Origin: Farysia itapuensis
Lineage: Eukaryota; Basidiomycota; Ustilaginomycetes; Ustilaginales; Ustilaginaceae
Assembly (NCBI GenBank): GCA_023212645.1
Contig: JALBYC010000041.1
Span: 1-64,000, forward strand
DNA: 64,000 bases
Reading direction: 5' to 3'
Below, in pieces: positions 22,258 to 32,673 of the stretch. Position 1 is the stretch's first letter, and each line of letters opens with the position of its first letter. Made by a program: the position numbers and the translations under genes. The notes below the pieces were generated by a model, which worked only from the letters and a program-made list of their open reading frames with translations, was not told where the DNA came from and ran no database searches.

Positions 22258-24006
22258 CTAATTGGATGCAGAAAGTTTTGGGAACACTATCCAATTTGAC
22301 AGATTTCTAGCGGTAGCAGGATCCCTTGCGTTGCCCCAGAGCATGACGGTGGCGATGATGAGAACAGAAGCGCCGACCAGGCCAAAATTGTCCGTGACAA
22401 AGCCGCTGCTGCTTCCCAAACCTAACTTGCCTCGGGTCTTTTGCGACACAAAAACGGATTCAGCGGCCGCTGCGAAGCTTGGGATGTTGGACTTGACCTC
22501 GGTAAAGATGACTGGTAGAATGACGACGCAGGCAGTGTAGAACACCATGATGGATCTCCAGACCAAAGCAGGGTATTCGAGCACTGATGGCTTGCGCATT
22601 TTCTTTTCCTTGGGATAGAATCGAGGATGTGCAAACAGGGCGTAGATGCTGAACAGCGCCACTGCGAAGAAGTGGCCAATGAGAAGCATCGGCTTTGGCG
22701 CCAGCCCCGAGAGGAGCGATACAGGTCCGTTGATGCACTCGCCGCCCATCTCAAAGTATTTGAAGCAGCCTTCGCGCAGCACTTCCAGACTTGCATCGTC
22801 GGCGCCAAACAGACTGTACAGAGCCTGTGCGAGAATGTTGATGACCGAAGAGAGGCCCTTGCGGTTCCAGTGCCATGCTCGAAGCGCCGGCTTGATGACT
22901 GCCCAGTCTGAAAGGTCGAGGACAGTGTTTGTGGGCGAGGAGCCAAGAAGAGGAGACCACGCTCCTCCTCCCAGCACTTCTGTGAGATGAACGGCATCCC
23001 ACAATCCCACAGTCATGCCGCCGCCAGTCAATGGATGACGCATGTTCATGGCATCGCCAACTACGATGACGCCCCTGACCTGTTCGCTCTGGCCCTGCAT
23101 GCTTGGAGGTAAGAACGAGTTGGGCATGCTGCGTAGTCGCTGACCTTTGTCCATCTCCCTCTTGACGCACTCGCGAAGCTGTTCAGGAAGTTGTGGGATG
23201 ACTTTATCGTTGATGTGTCGCTGTAGGTCGCCCTTGGATGTCGAGGGAAGCTTCTCGCCAGCGACGTCCATGAGAATCCGAGTGCTGTGTGTACCGATCT
23301 GATACAACAGGACCGGCCCGCTGTCACCAAGAACTACGTGACCGTGATGTGGTGCTGGAAGAGGGGCGTCCTCGAGCTCCAAACCAACAAAATTGGAGCG
23401 GACCATTGGCGGTATTGAACTGCCATGTGTGCGTCGGAATTTGGAGAAGCAGCCGTCGGCAACGATGGTGATTGGCGCGCGGAGATCAAAAGTCTCAGAG
23501 TCACCTTCTTTCGCCTTCTTCCACTTGGCGCTGACGCCTTGGATTTGGCCAGCGTCGCCGCGAAGCAGTTCGCGAACGGTGGCTTCGTACGAAGTGACAT
23601 TAGGTTGATCCAGCGCTTTGGCTCGCAGTGATTGAACGAATTTGCCGTGGTGAAAGCTTCTGCCTTCGACTTTACCACTGTTGCTGTGAACACCTTTGCC
23701 CGCTTCGCCAGACTTTTCATCTGGATACGGGATCGGAACAGATCTGGGACCGTAAAAGACTTGGTACCCTTCGACGGGCACGGCATCGATGTCGTCCAGT
23801 GTGTCGACGATGCCCATTTTGGAGAGTGCTCTGACTCCACCAGGTTGCAAAAGTTCGCCAACAATGCGGTCTGGCTCGTCAAAGTCTCGCTCCATGAGCG
23901 CCACCCGTCGGCCAGATTTGCCCAGGGAGTATGCTAGAGCCGAGCCGACAATACCAGCTCCAACCACAATGATGTCATGCTGAGCAGCGCTAGTGTTGTG
24001 CGACAT
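22258..24006 (-). CDS. ERG1: squalene epoxidase (squalene monooxygenase)
   Basis: Flavoprotein that converts squalene to 2,3-oxidosqualene in ergosterol synthesis at the ER; the target of allylamines. Uninterrupted 582-aa frame. Visible: the FAD dinucleotide fold DIIVVGAGIVGSALAYSLG near residue 12, the conserved GELLQPGGVRALSKMG, the middle ADGCFSKFR, and the second FAD motif GDAMNMRHPLTGGGMTVG. Two C-terminal hydrophobic segments (around residues 470-500 and 540-560) agree with membrane anchoring. Length is slightly above the yeast enzyme, because of the segment around GEAGKGVHSNSGKVEG. Convergent with the CUE gene (124-bp spacer) and divergent from sulfite oxidase. Confidence 0.96.
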   Translation of the reverse strand: MSHNTSAAQHDIIVVGAGIVGSALAYSLGKSGRRVALMERDFDEPDRIVGELLQPGGVRALSKMGIVDTLDDIDAVPVEGYQVFYGPRSVPIPYPDEKSGEAGKGVHSNSGKVEGRSFHHGKFVQSLRAKALDQPNVTSYEATVRELLRGDAGQIQGVSAKWKKAKEGDSETFDLRAPITIVADGCFSKFRRTHGSSIPPMVRSNFVGLELEDAPLPAPHHGHVVLGDSGPVLLYQIGTHSTRILMDVAGEKLPSTSKGDLQRHINDKVIPQLPEQLRECVKREMDKGQRLRSMPNSFLPPSMQGQSEQVRGVIVVGDAMNMRHPLTGGGMTVGLWDAVHLTEVLGGGAWSPLLGSSPTNTVLDLSDWAVIKPALRAWHWNRKGLSSVINILAQALYSLFGADDASLEVLREGCFKYFEMGGECINGPVSLLSGLAPKPMLLIGHFFAVALFSIYALFAHPRFYPKEKKMRKPSVLEYPALVWRSIMVFYTACVVILPVIFTEVKSNIPSFAAAAESVFVSQKTRGKLGLGSSSGFVTDNFGLVGASVLIIATVMLWGNARDPATARNLSNWIVFPKLSASN

Positions 24007-24317
24007 GGCTCAAGACTGGCCAACTTGGCAAAGGGCGAAGTGATGTTGAAGTACGTGCTGCTTGTCAGAAGGACGGTGATGAGCAGGCGTGGTGAATGTT
24101 GCGAATTATGTGCATGCCGTTTCCAAACATAGCTTAAATCTGTGAGCTGTGGATCAAATCATGGAAATGACCTGACTACTCCTCTCTCGGACGTATTAAT
24201 TTGCTCATGTAAGCTCAAAATGGATTAAACCCAGGATTAATTCTGGAATATTTTCGTCATGAATTGCAAACAAAATCATAACCTCCACATGTCCTTGTCA
24301 GAACACCATCTGGAAGA
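24007..24317. promoter_or_regulatory. shared divergent promoter, ERG1 / sulfite oxidase
   Basis: 311 bp, noticeably more AT-rich (24140-24290) than the flanking coding DNA. No SRE-like or other named motif could be assigned with confidence. No coding signal. Confidence 0.4.
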
Positions 24318-25728
24318 ATGCCGGAAGAGGAGCAAGTAGTCCGGCAAAGCGATCCGTTAAACACCGAGCCTAGCACAGAGCGTCTCGGAGGCTCATTCAT
24401 CACACCTACTGAGCTCGTGTTCAATCGTAATCATGACTCGATCGTGCAAGCGGTGGCCGCTAACGATGATGACAATTCGTCTTGGAAGTTAGGCTTGTCA
24501 ATCGATCCAGCAGTTGATGCCTTCACGATTCAACCTCAGACTTGGACTCTGGGACGTTTGCAAAAGGACTTCCCTCTGACTGAGGTTATCGCGACCTTGG
24601 AATGCGCTGGAAACCGAAGGGCAGAATTCTCGTCAGACACAGAGGGACTTTCATGGGGCAATGCTGTAATTGCCAATGTCGTATGGGGTGGGACGTCGGT
24701 GCGTCAGCTGCTACTTGCAGCAGGCGTCGAGGATCCGTACAAGCATCACTCCGACCTTTCGAGACTCTCCCCATCCGAAGCGGACATCGCAGCAGATGCC
24801 GCAGAATGGAGTCGAGGGTTGCATCTACACATGCTCAGCGTACAAGAAAGTAGCGAGTCTGACGATCCAACCCGCACCGAGTACTTTGCGTCTTCAGTCC
24901 CACTGACTACAGCGATGCATCCGAATCAATGCTGCCTCGTAGCTTATCAGCACAACGGAGAAGCCCTTTTGCAGCGTCACGGGGCCCCCTTGCGAGCTGT
25001 CCTTCCTGGCCATGTTGGCGCGAGGTGGGTCAAGTGGTTGTCAGGTCTCCGCATCAGTATGTCAGAGAACGAGTCGCCCCCCATGCGACTCGACTACAAA
25101 AAGCTCGTTCCTCCATCAACGGCCCAAACAACGGATGGCCAGAAGAGTTGGCGCCAACAAGCTTCCCACGACGACACTTTCCGTCATGAGCAACTTGACA
25201 AGAAGAAAGCCTTGCAAAGACTGGAAGCGAGCAGCTCGATCACCCATCCATACAAAAGCGGTCCTGTAGATACCCCCGCCAACGGCGCCCTCAACGTGAA
25301 AGGGTATGCGGTTGGACAAGACGGTTCGCCGCCCGCACATGTCTACCTGGCTGTTGTACCGGAGCCAGGATCTGATACGTCGTCAGAAGATCTCCTAGAA
25401 TCTCTTTCAGACGTTGATTGGATCGAAGCTGTGCTACAGAAGCGGGAGATTCCTTCGTCTACAAGCACACAAAATTGGAGCTGGGCTTGGACTCTATGGC
25501 AAGCTGATATCTCGGTCCCACAAGACAAGCATTTCGCGTTGGTTGCCAGATGTGGTAAGTAGTAAAACAAGGGTGTTACTCGCGCAGGTCACTGATGTAT
25601 GTGGTATACTTTCATGTGCAGTGACCGAAGCTGGTATCGAACAAGAAAGGGTCAGTCAGTGGAACCTTCGTGGTTTCTGCAACCGCTCATGGCCAGTAGT
25701 ACGAGATCTGCACGTTGACACCAAGTGA
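24318..25728 (+). CDS. sulfite oxidase-type molybdopterin enzyme
   Basis: Two exons, 24318-25554 and 25622-25728 (67-nt intron, GTAAGT donor), give 447 aa. The molybdenum-cofactor domain carries the ligand cysteine in ATLECAGNRR, followed by the WGGTSVRQLLLAAGV strand, MHPNQCCLVAYQHNGE, HGAPLRAVLPGHVGARWVKWL and the typical dimerisation domain near the end (NWSWAWTLWQADI, then WNLRGFCNRSW after the splice). No cytochrome b5 domain precedes it, so the layout is that of the short plant/peroxisomal type rather than the animal mitochondrial enzyme. The expected reaction is oxidation of sulfite to sulfate. No clear C-terminal peroxisomal signal is seen (ends HVDTK). It converges on the next gene with 40 bp between stop codons. 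Confidence 0.9.
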
Positions 25729-25768
25729 AAACCGCATGTATGAAAACACAGTAAGAGTACATTGTGAC

Positions 25769-28009
25769 TTAGACTTGGTTTGTTGGACGGCCGTTCGCTG
25801 CTGGTGGCGCCACCTCGGGATTGTTGAGGAGTGTGTCTCTTCGAGGCCTTTTGTCGAAAGCCAGCGGTGGAGCCGGTCTTCGGTCGACTGCACGATTGCG
25901 TTTCCCAGGCAGAGACGCGTCGTAGGGATCCCTTGGCGCCCAGTCCCAAGTGTGGACCAGTGTGATGTTGCCGTTGCGAATGCGGCTTGCATAGCTGTCT
26001 GCAATCAGTCCAGACGACAGAGCAGCTGAATCCTTGCCCATTGCACCACCGCCGCTGTTTTCAGATGCCATGGCGGCTTGTAATTGAAGTTGTAGCTCTT
26101 GCTGTCTTCTCTGCAGCTCTTCTTTGTCTTCTTCGGGGAGAATTTCGGCTTCCTTCTCCTTCATTTGCAAGACCAATTTCTCCAGAGCTGGTCGAAGTGT
26201 CGAATTGCCACTTCCAGAACCTCCTCCACCGCTGTTACGTGTCGAGGAGATGTTGGAAGACAGGTCGCTGCTCGTTCCAGACCCTCCCAGCAAATCGCGC
26301 GAGGCCGGCACACCGTGGAAGAAGCGTTCCGCATGCTTGTCGTCCAGCAACGGAGTTGGATCATCGTAACGCGACATCTTTTTGAGCAGTTCAGACGATG
26401 ATACGACACGCGCACCAATTGACAGATGCGCCGGATGGCGGTAACCCAAAGTAGGCACGAGAGATCCAGACGCAGGAATGAGGGCAGCTGGCCTGCCTTG
26501 TGGTCGGAAAGGTGTGAGCATTGGAGCCAAGAGCGCATTAGCCACCTCGATGTTGTTCTCGTACAGCGTCGGGGGAGGTAAGGTCGACACAAGCCAACTT
26601 GGTCCAGGTTGGAAGGGGACAACAGAGGGTCGTGCAGGCACAGAAGCATACAGGCTGTCGCTTGGAGTATAGCGAGATGCATCAGCAACTGCATGGGCGA
26701 GTCTACGTCGTTTTGTGGCCGCATCTTGATAGGCTGCACCGAAAGGCGTCAAAAAGATGCCTGCACTGCTACTGGATGTCGAGTCTTCTGCCAATGCTTG
26801 AAAGTCTGCGGCGAAAGCCCTCAAGGAAGACGTGGGAGGAGCCAACGATGCTCCTGCCGCATCCTCGAAAGCCGCTTGTGTTGCAGTTTCGACGTCTCGA
26901 AGCTCTTCCTTTGGGTAAGAGACGGCAAGTGACGATGCTGGGAAAGCAACAGCTTCGCGCCAGTTGTTTCGAAGTACTCTTCGAGCTTGCAGAGCTTCAA
27001 AGGCTCTCTCAGCCTCGATAGCTCGTTCTTCCGCCGATTTCTCGATCGGAGGTGCAGGTGTGTCTCCTTCTCCCTCCGCTTTGGCCGCAGCCAATGCTGC
27101 CGCTTGCTCTTCTGCTTGTCTTTGCGCTGCTTCCTTTCGTTTGCGTTCATCTTCGACAAACTCTGGGTCAACGTTTACAGACTTTAATGCCGTCAGATCT
27201 TCTTCGACTTTCGGGTCGACTGTCGGTATCTTGTCATCGACATTGTAGCTTGGCAGTAACGGGAGATAGGTTGGCACGTAGTCGATGACGGTGCTACCGT
27301 ACTTTCTTTCTGAAGAAGATTCTGTCGATCGATGCCTTTTGATGGATGAACGACCCGGAGAACCGGGGACCGATAGACTCGACGTGCTGCTTGCGGCGTC
27401 GCTCTGGCTGCTGTCATCTTCGTCATCCGAGTCTGTGATTCGCGTGTCGTCGCTTGCAGCTCCGTTGCTGTTCCATACGTATTGATTTGTCGTATGTTCT
27501 TGAAGAAGCGTTTCAGCAGCCATCTGCTCGTATGTCTCTGTATCGAGCTTGTCGTAGTGTATCGCTTCCGGTTCTGCCGAAACTCGTCCGGCACGAAGAA
27601 TGCGCACCAGATCTTTCCCACGCAGCGGGTCTTTGAGAAGATCGCTCGACGAGGTCATTGCCAGGCTGCGTCCATTTGAGGCACTAGGACCGGCGGCAAG
27701 ATCCTGAAGGCCGAGTCTACCCTCCTGCTCTGCCCAGTCCAATACTTCATCGACCGGATCACCTCCCATGATGTGTTCCAGCGCTGCGCGTAGATCCTGT
27801 GGTGACACCGTCGTCCGGCCTGCGTGATTGGCATGCTGAACACACGTCGAGCCCAGAAGCTGGATATATCTTTGCGTTACTTCGGAGAGCAACTGGGCGG
27901 CGGAACTCGATGAGCGTGAAAATCCGGAGGCAGAAAGTAGTGCAAGGACTGACATGGACAGATGCGAGCCAGCATACTCTGCAGCTGACGCCTGCGGACG
28001 AGAAACCAT
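25769..28009 (-). CDS. histone-fold (Bromo_TP) protein, TFIID/SAGA subunit candidate
   Basis: 746 aa in one frame. The first 100 residues form a predicted histone fold of the bromodomain-associated type: LSMSVLALLSASGFSRSS, QLLSEVTQRYIQLLGSTC and SPQDLRAALEHIMGG. This fold occurs in TAF3, TAF8 and the SAGA protein SUPT7L. A later VIDYVPTYLPLLPSYN resembles the short proline-containing segment that follows the fold in TAF8-like proteins. Then come an Ala/Glu/Lys coiled region (about residues 285-340), several Ser/Gly-rich linkers and a conserved-looking C-terminal block (RNGNITLVHTWDWAPRDPYD). I cannot choose between TAF3, TAF8 and SUPT7L, and the C-terminal half is unrecognised. Divergent from the Pab2 gene. 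Confidence 0.6.
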   Translation of the reverse strand: MVSRPQASAAEYAGSHLSMSVLALLSASGFSRSSSSAAQLLSEVTQRYIQLLGSTCVQHANHAGRTTVSPQDLRAALEHIMGGDPVDEVLDWAEQEGRLGLQDLAAGPSASNGRSLAMTSSSDLLKDPLRGKDLVRILRAGRVSAEPEAIHYDKLDTETYEQMAAETLLQEHTTNQYVWNSNGAASDDTRITDSDDEDDSSQSDAASSTSSLSVPGSPGRSSIKRHRSTESSSERKYGSTVIDYVPTYLPLLPSYNVDDKIPTVDPKVEEDLTALKSVNVDPEFVEDERKRKEAAQRQAEEQAAALAAAKAEGEGDTPAPPIEKSAEERAIEAERAFEALQARRVLRNNWREAVAFPASSLAVSYPKEELRDVETATQAAFEDAAGASLAPPTSSLRAFAADFQALAEDSTSSSSAGIFLTPFGAAYQDAATKRRRLAHAVADASRYTPSDSLYASVPARPSVVPFQPGPSWLVSTLPPPTLYENNIEVANALLAPMLTPFRPQGRPAALIPASGSLVPTLGYRHPAHLSIGARVVSSSELLKKMSRYDDPTPLLDDKHAERFFHGVPASRDLLGGSGTSSDLSSNISSTRNSGGGGSGSGNSTLRPALEKLVLQMKEKEAEILPEEDKEELQRRQQELQLQLQAAMASENSGGGAMGKDSAALSSGLIADSYASRIRNGNITLVHTWDWAPRDPYDASLPGKRNRAVDRRPAPPLAFDKRPRRDTLLNNPEVAPPAANGRPTNQV

Positions 28010-28367
28010 TGTGAAACGAGTGTTCCTTTGACTTTCTGGTCGTAGAACGACCGCCCTCCGTCGTTGTTGGCTTAGTTGGTCACGTCTTCGAGCATCCGCG
28101 CGATGTGCAGTGGTTCAGAAGCGACTGTGCTGCGTCGGAGCTCTGCGGATAGCTTCGATAAGTTGCCGCGTTGCGTATATGGGCGGTCGATGTGGTACAG
28201 AGTGGTGTCGTTGACCATCCGAGCAGGGGCAAAAGTATCACGTGACGCGCTGCTTTTGCGGGAAACGGAAGACAAGATTCTCATTCATTCCTCACTTGCA
28301 TCCACTGCGTTTCTGACAGCAGGCTCGTCATAGCAAAGCTCATCAAACACATCCGCGTTTGATCACG
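28010..28367. promoter_or_regulatory. shared divergent promoter, histone-fold gene / PAB2
   Basis: 358 bp between two ATGs pointing outward. No clear TATA box and no extra gene. Confidence 0.4.
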
Positions 28368-29030
28368 ATGACGAGTCAGGACGAGGACGTTTCGCTTTCG
28401 ACGGCCGTCACCAACGATGTTACAGCAACAGCTGGCGCTTCTATACCTGCAGCCAGTGGCGATTCGGAAGTGGACGGCATGATGGGCGACGAGGATGCAG
28501 AGATCGAAGCCATGAAGCAAAGAGTGGCCGAGATGGAAGCTGAAGCGGCCAAGCTTCGCGAGATGCAACAAGCAGCAGGCGAAGCAGCAGGAAGCAATCT
28601 TCATCCATCCGAAGAGGAGCGAGAAGAGGTGGATTCAAGAAGTATATACGTTGGCAACGTTGACTATGGCGCTACTCCAGAAGAGCTACAGCAACACTTT
28701 CAGAGCTGCGGCACGATAAATAGAGTCACAATCTTGTGCGATAAGTTCACTGGTCATCCGAAAGGGTAAGTAATCTCTCTGAAAGTGATAGTAGAGCCAG
28801 CTGACTGACTTTCGGAATGATGTAGCTACGCATACGTCGAATTTGCAGACCCTTCACTGGTCAGTAACGCTGTGGTTCTGAACGAGTCTCTCTTTCGAGG
28901 ACGGCTGATCAAGGTCACAGCCAAGCGAACAAACATGCCCGGTCTGGCAGCAAGAGGCCGTGGCAGAGGCAGAGGTCGAGGGCGTCCCTTCCGTGCACGT
29001 GGTCGAGGGCGCGGACGAGGATACTACTAA
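28368..29030 (+). CDS. PAB2: nuclear poly(A)-binding protein (PABPN1/Pab2)
   Basis: Two exons, 28368-28765 and 28826-29030 (60-nt intron inside the RRM), give 200 aa. The order is an acidic N-terminus, a coiled coil ([20 protein letters not shown]), a single RRM with RNP2 [10 protein letters not shown] and RNP1 GYAYVEFA, the latter formed across the splice, and an Arg/Gly-rich tail ([18 protein letters not shown]) that is a likely substrate for arginine methylation. This matches S. pombe Pab2 and human PABPN1, which bind poly(A) in the nucleus and act in polyadenylation and nuclear RNA turnover. Budding yeast lacks this protein in this form. Length is normal. Confidence 0.92.
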
Positions 29031-29189
29031 GGCCAGCATTCAATCACAAAACTCAGCTGCAAACCTTCTTGAACGAAACCTGCACTGGTAGAATCTGAGT
29101 TCGCACTGCATACACTGGGAATTACCAGATCACGGCATTATTTGCAGATAGTAGTGTATGTATTGTCAATCCTGTGGCTGAAGTGAGTT

Positions 29190-29771
29190 TTAGCTGCTGG
29201 GAGGTGCACCGCCAGAGCTGGTTGGACCAGCATCAGGCTGACCTCCGCCGCCTTCGGATGCTTCAGCACCCGCTCCTCCACCTCCGACAATCAGCTTAGG
29301 CGTTTCCACCACCAGCTTTTCGCCTTCGTACAATCGATTCGTGAGCGCGGAACGTTGGAGTGCTTTCAGGTCTTCGAGCGCGGTGTTATAGAACTTGGAA
29401 AGCTTCTGCGCGTCTGTTAATGCCGCTGCTGAGACGGACTCGGAAGTGCCAGAGGGCTGCTTGATAGCTTCTGGTGATACGAGTGACGACGGCGAGACTT
29501 TGGCTGTGGCTGAGCCTGCTTTGGAGTATGGGGACGAGAAAGCAGCTTGTTCCTTAGACAGCAATGTCGATCTGAACATATCGCGGGAACGTCTCAAGAA
29601 GTATGTACGAAAGTTGTAAGAAGACTATGGCGGAGCGGAAACAGAAACGTCAGCGAATGTCTGCGTAGATTGTGGCATGCTCAGTTCAACACTTACAAAG
29701 GACTGCGATGTACGCAGGTACTTCCTGTACAGTTGCAGCACTTGCGACTTGGTTGGGCCCTGGACTGACAT
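29190..29771 (-). CDS. ISD11: ISD11 (LYRM4), Fe-S cluster biogenesis factor
   Basis: Two exons, 29771-29697 and 29624-29190 (72-nt intron, GTAAGTG donor, CCATAG acceptor), give 169 aa. Exon 1 encodes MSVQGPTKSQVLQLYRKYLR with the LYR tripeptide. Across the splice the protein reads SSYNFRTYFLRRSRDMFR, the family's aromatic-basic helix. Later KFYNTALEDLKALQRS and NRLYEGEKLVVE match the C-terminal helix. ISD11 stabilises the cysteine desulfurase Nfs1 in the mitochondrial matrix with acyl carrier protein bound. Two oddities: a Ser/Ala/Thr-rich insertion of about 30 residues between the helices and a Gly/Pro/Ala-rich tail of about 30 residues, so it is clearly longer than the usual 90-100 aa. An in-frame ATG upstream (29884) would add 38 residues without family likeness. 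Confidence 0.85.
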
Positions 29772-29941
29772 AGCTGGCAAAATTGTGGGATGTCGGTGGT
29801 TGCGGCGTGGATATCGAGGCACCTTGCCACCAAAAACCATCCTTCGAAAGCCGCTTGATTGTTCAGTCAGGATGACATAATCCATTTTTTCCCCTACAGT
29901 ATACATTTTGGTGCCCTTTCGCCTTCGCAACAGGGTTCACC

Positions 29942-31480
29942 ATGCCGAAACAGAGGAACACGACCGGGTGGTCGTACAACAATGCCGAAGGCTCGAATAA
30001 CGGCTCTGTGAATACAGGCTCTCGCATCACAGGAGCAGGAAAGAAGGCATCTACGTTAAAAAATCAGCTATATTCTCGGCCCCTCCCTGCGCACCTCGAC
30101 TCATTGCCAGATTCGACGCCGTCCTTTTCCCTATGGAGTGCAGTATGTACTGTCGCGACTTTGGGCTACTATACACCCGCAACAAAGTCGGTCGACGCAT
30201 CAGTCGCAACGAGGGAAAGAGTACACGTGTTTTATGACCCAAATTTGCAGACGGTATGGGTTGTCGACATGGAACAAGGGCTCAGGTTACTCTGGCAGCG
30301 GGGCTTTTTTGGGAAGGGAAACTTGTCTCGATCAGAGCCAGCCTGGAGAGAGCGGCGCATTAATGAAATCGATGCAGTACGCAAAGGTCGTCTCACGGCA
30401 GAGCAATTGACGCAGCAAAGAAGAGAAGAACGCAAAGCCCTCAAGATTGAGCGGGCACGAGCGGCAGTCCGCGCTGGTCAACAGCTTCCAGACGGTATCA
30501 CAGCTCTTGGCGGACAAGTCACCGACCAGGACAGGCTTCCCGGAGCGTCACATGACAAGCTCATGGCCGATATCGAGCGGCAGGTGGAGGAACAGCTAGC
30601 TGATGAGGACGGTGCTTTGGCAAATACAGATTCGGCCGCGCCCACGACACTCTGGACAGGCGAGGAAGAAGTGCCGGACATCGTTCCTGGTCAGGCGCGT
30701 ATCAAAGGCCTAAAGTATTTCTCGGAAGAAGTCAAGGCGAACCAAGCTAAAAGAGCAGAACCGCTTGCACAAAACAACAGTATCGAGAGCCTCGCATCAC
30801 AGACAGAAACGCCAAGAGACATTGACGTGATAGACATGGAGAGGATGCAGCTCTCGCTCGTCGAGACATTCTTCCTCGCTGGTATGCTCGATTGTCTCGA
30901 GATACACTCGGACAGTGACCACGGTGAGACGTTGACGCTCGACCAATTCTACCGCTTCTGCCTGCAGTCTTCACTTCCACAGCCACTGTTGGATCTCAGA
31001 GAGCGAGGGTTGGCAGAAAGACACTTGCGCACGCTATACGCACGGCCGGACAATCCATTCTTGATCAACTACGTTGCTTACCATCATTTCCGCTCATTGG
31101 GATGGGTAGTCAAGACGGGCATCAAGTTCTGCGCAGATCTGCTGCTTTACAAACGAGGTCCAGTCTTCTCCCATGCCGAGTTTGCTGTAATCATTGTACC
31201 CTGTTATCAAGATCCGACAGACATAGAAACCAGCCCGTTTCCACCACATCCCAACGCAGGTGAGAAAGACTGGGTTTGGTTCAGCACAGTCAACCGTGTT
31301 CAGAGTCAGGTGCTCAAGACCCTCATCCTTGCCCACGTACACGTGCCATCGGTGAAACAATGTCCTCCCTCGATGTTGGACTCGCCCGCTGCTTTTGTCG
31401 AGTCTCTCAAAGCTGGTCAAACTTTCAGTATCAAAGAAGTTGCCATTCGACGATGGGTGCCAGCCAGAATGAAGCCGTAA
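29942..31480 (+). CDS. SEN2: tRNA-splicing endonuclease catalytic subunit Sen2
   Basis: 512 aa, uninterrupted. The C-terminal endonuclease domain shows the three catalytic positions: Tyr in CADLLLYKRGP (about residue 402), His in VFSHAEFAV (about 410) and Lys in QSQVLKTLILAHV (about 458). The preceding region has NPFLINYVAYHHFRSLGWVVKTG, a typical Sen2/Sen34 fold, and near the N-terminus GFFGKGNLSRSEP, the Sen2-specific block. Sen2 cuts the 5' splice site of pre-tRNA within the Sen2-Sen15-Sen34-Sen54 tetramer. A charged linker (about 140-300) is variable, as in other fungi. A candidate substrate, an intron-containing tRNA-Met, is found in the same window. Divergent from ISD11 with 170 bp between starts. 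Confidence 0.95.
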   Translation: MPKQRNTTGWSYNNAEGSNNGSVNTGSRITGAGKKASTLKNQLYSRPLPAHLDSLPDSTPSFSLWSAVCTVATLGYYTPATKSVDASVATRERVHVFYDPNLQTVWVVDMEQGLRLLWQRGFFGKGNLSRSEPAWRERRINEIDAVRKGRLTAEQLTQQRREERKALKIERARAAVRAGQQLPDGITALGGQVTDQDRLPGASHDKLMADIERQVEEQLADEDGALANTDSAAPTTLWTGEEEVPDIVPGQARIKGLKYFSEEVKANQAKRAEPLAQNNSIESLASQTETPRDIDVIDMERMQLSLVETFFLAGMLDCLEIHSDSDHGETLTLDQFYRFCLQSSLPQPLLDLRERGLAERHLRTLYARPDNPFLINYVAYHHFRSLGWVVKTGIKFCADLLLYKRGPVFSHAEFAVIIVPCYQDPTDIETSPFPPHPNAGEKDWVWFSTVNRVQSQVLKTLILAHVHVPSVKQCPPSMLDSPAAFVESLKAGQTFSIKEVAIRRWVPARMKP

Positions 31481-31634
31481 CAAAGGAGTTTCAGCAATAG
31501 TCATTAGGTCACTGGGCACTGAATCCAAGACTAGCTTCGAGTGTATGTTATACTTGATGTAGACCAAGAGAATTCGAGCTCCAGAGGCCTTCCTTACTGG
31601 GCAAGCGGATGCGATCTCGTCTGCTTTGAGACCG

Positions 31635-32461
31635 CTAGTCCTTCTTGGTAGAAGTGTTGCCCGTAGCCTTGTTGAGTTCATCACTGAGACGGTTGTACTC
31701 ATCCTGCTGCTGCTTAGTCTGTTTCTTCAGCGTATCTGTGGACAGGGACAGGATCGTCAACAACCCAAACATCTTAAATGTCATCGCCTTTGCACTTACC
31801 AATCTCGAGTTGATACTTCTTCTCGATCTCAGCTCCTGTGCCAGCAGACTTTCCCTAGGATCGAAACGAAACAGTCAATCTTCGTGAGCGCAATAGCTAA
31901 GGCTGGGACAATACGTACACCTTTCTTGAGAGCGACAAGTTCTTCTTGCGCATTGATCAAGTCAAGGATCAGCGAGTAAGTTCGAGACAGGATTCTATGA
32001 AGACAAAGATGGTTAGGCAGTTGTCCTAAGCTGCACGGCATGGTTGGAACTTACAAGCTGAGGAAAAGGGTGAACCCCGTGAGGTACATGTTTCGCTGAC
32101 TGTAGAACTTTCGAGCAGCGTAGTTGGTTTCCGTGCGAACATCCTGAACGCCACGCGTGTCTCTTGCTGTTTCGCCCTCGCTCATCACCTTGACCATTCG
32201 CTGGACGGCGTCGACAAACAACACTGCCACAAATCTGAGATTGTTCGAAAGGTCAGCATCAGGGTGAACAGCGATGTTCTGTTGCAGTGCTTACATGAAT
32301 GTGATCTTGAGACCGTACTGAAGCTTGGCCACTATCGGATTGGTGGCTAGGAAATGGAACATCTTGCGACGCCAAGTAAAGGGCAGAGGCACGATGAGGA
32401 CCATGAACATGGCCATCTCGAAGCACAGCAGCGCAAAAACGATACTGTAGTACAGCGTCAT
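31635..32461 (-). CDS. BAP31/Yet-family ER membrane protein
   Basis: Five exons, 32461-32295, 32234-32055, 31994-31919, 31854-31800 and 31735-31635, give 192 aa with all phases consistent. The protein starts MTLYYSIVFALLCFEMAMFM, continues VPLPFTWRRKMFHFLATNP, has a second membrane segment (FVAVLFVDAVQRMVKV), the conserved ETNYAARKFYSQRNMYLTGF, a third segment, and a C-terminal coiled coil (IEKKYQLEIDTLKKQTKQQQ) ending STKKD. This is the layout of human BCAP31 and yeast Yet1/Yet3, which work in ER export and quality control of membrane proteins. The terminal lysines are reminiscent of a dilysine retrieval signal but not a perfect KKxx. Slightly shorter than yeast Yet3. Confidence 0.9.
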
Positions 32462-32673
32462 GATGGAAAAGGATGCAAAGCGCTAAGCAGAGACGGAAAA
32501 GGGGAGGTGTTGGAGGGAAAGAAGGAAGGGCTATGCGCAGCGCTGTCAAAGCGACCCAAGTTGAGAAACGAGCAACGGCAAAGAACCTCCACGCTATGAC
32601 GCGCACGGACATGAATAGGTACAGCTCCAACTTATTATTTCCAGTTACTTCGACGCAGCTGAGTGAGCTCTGC

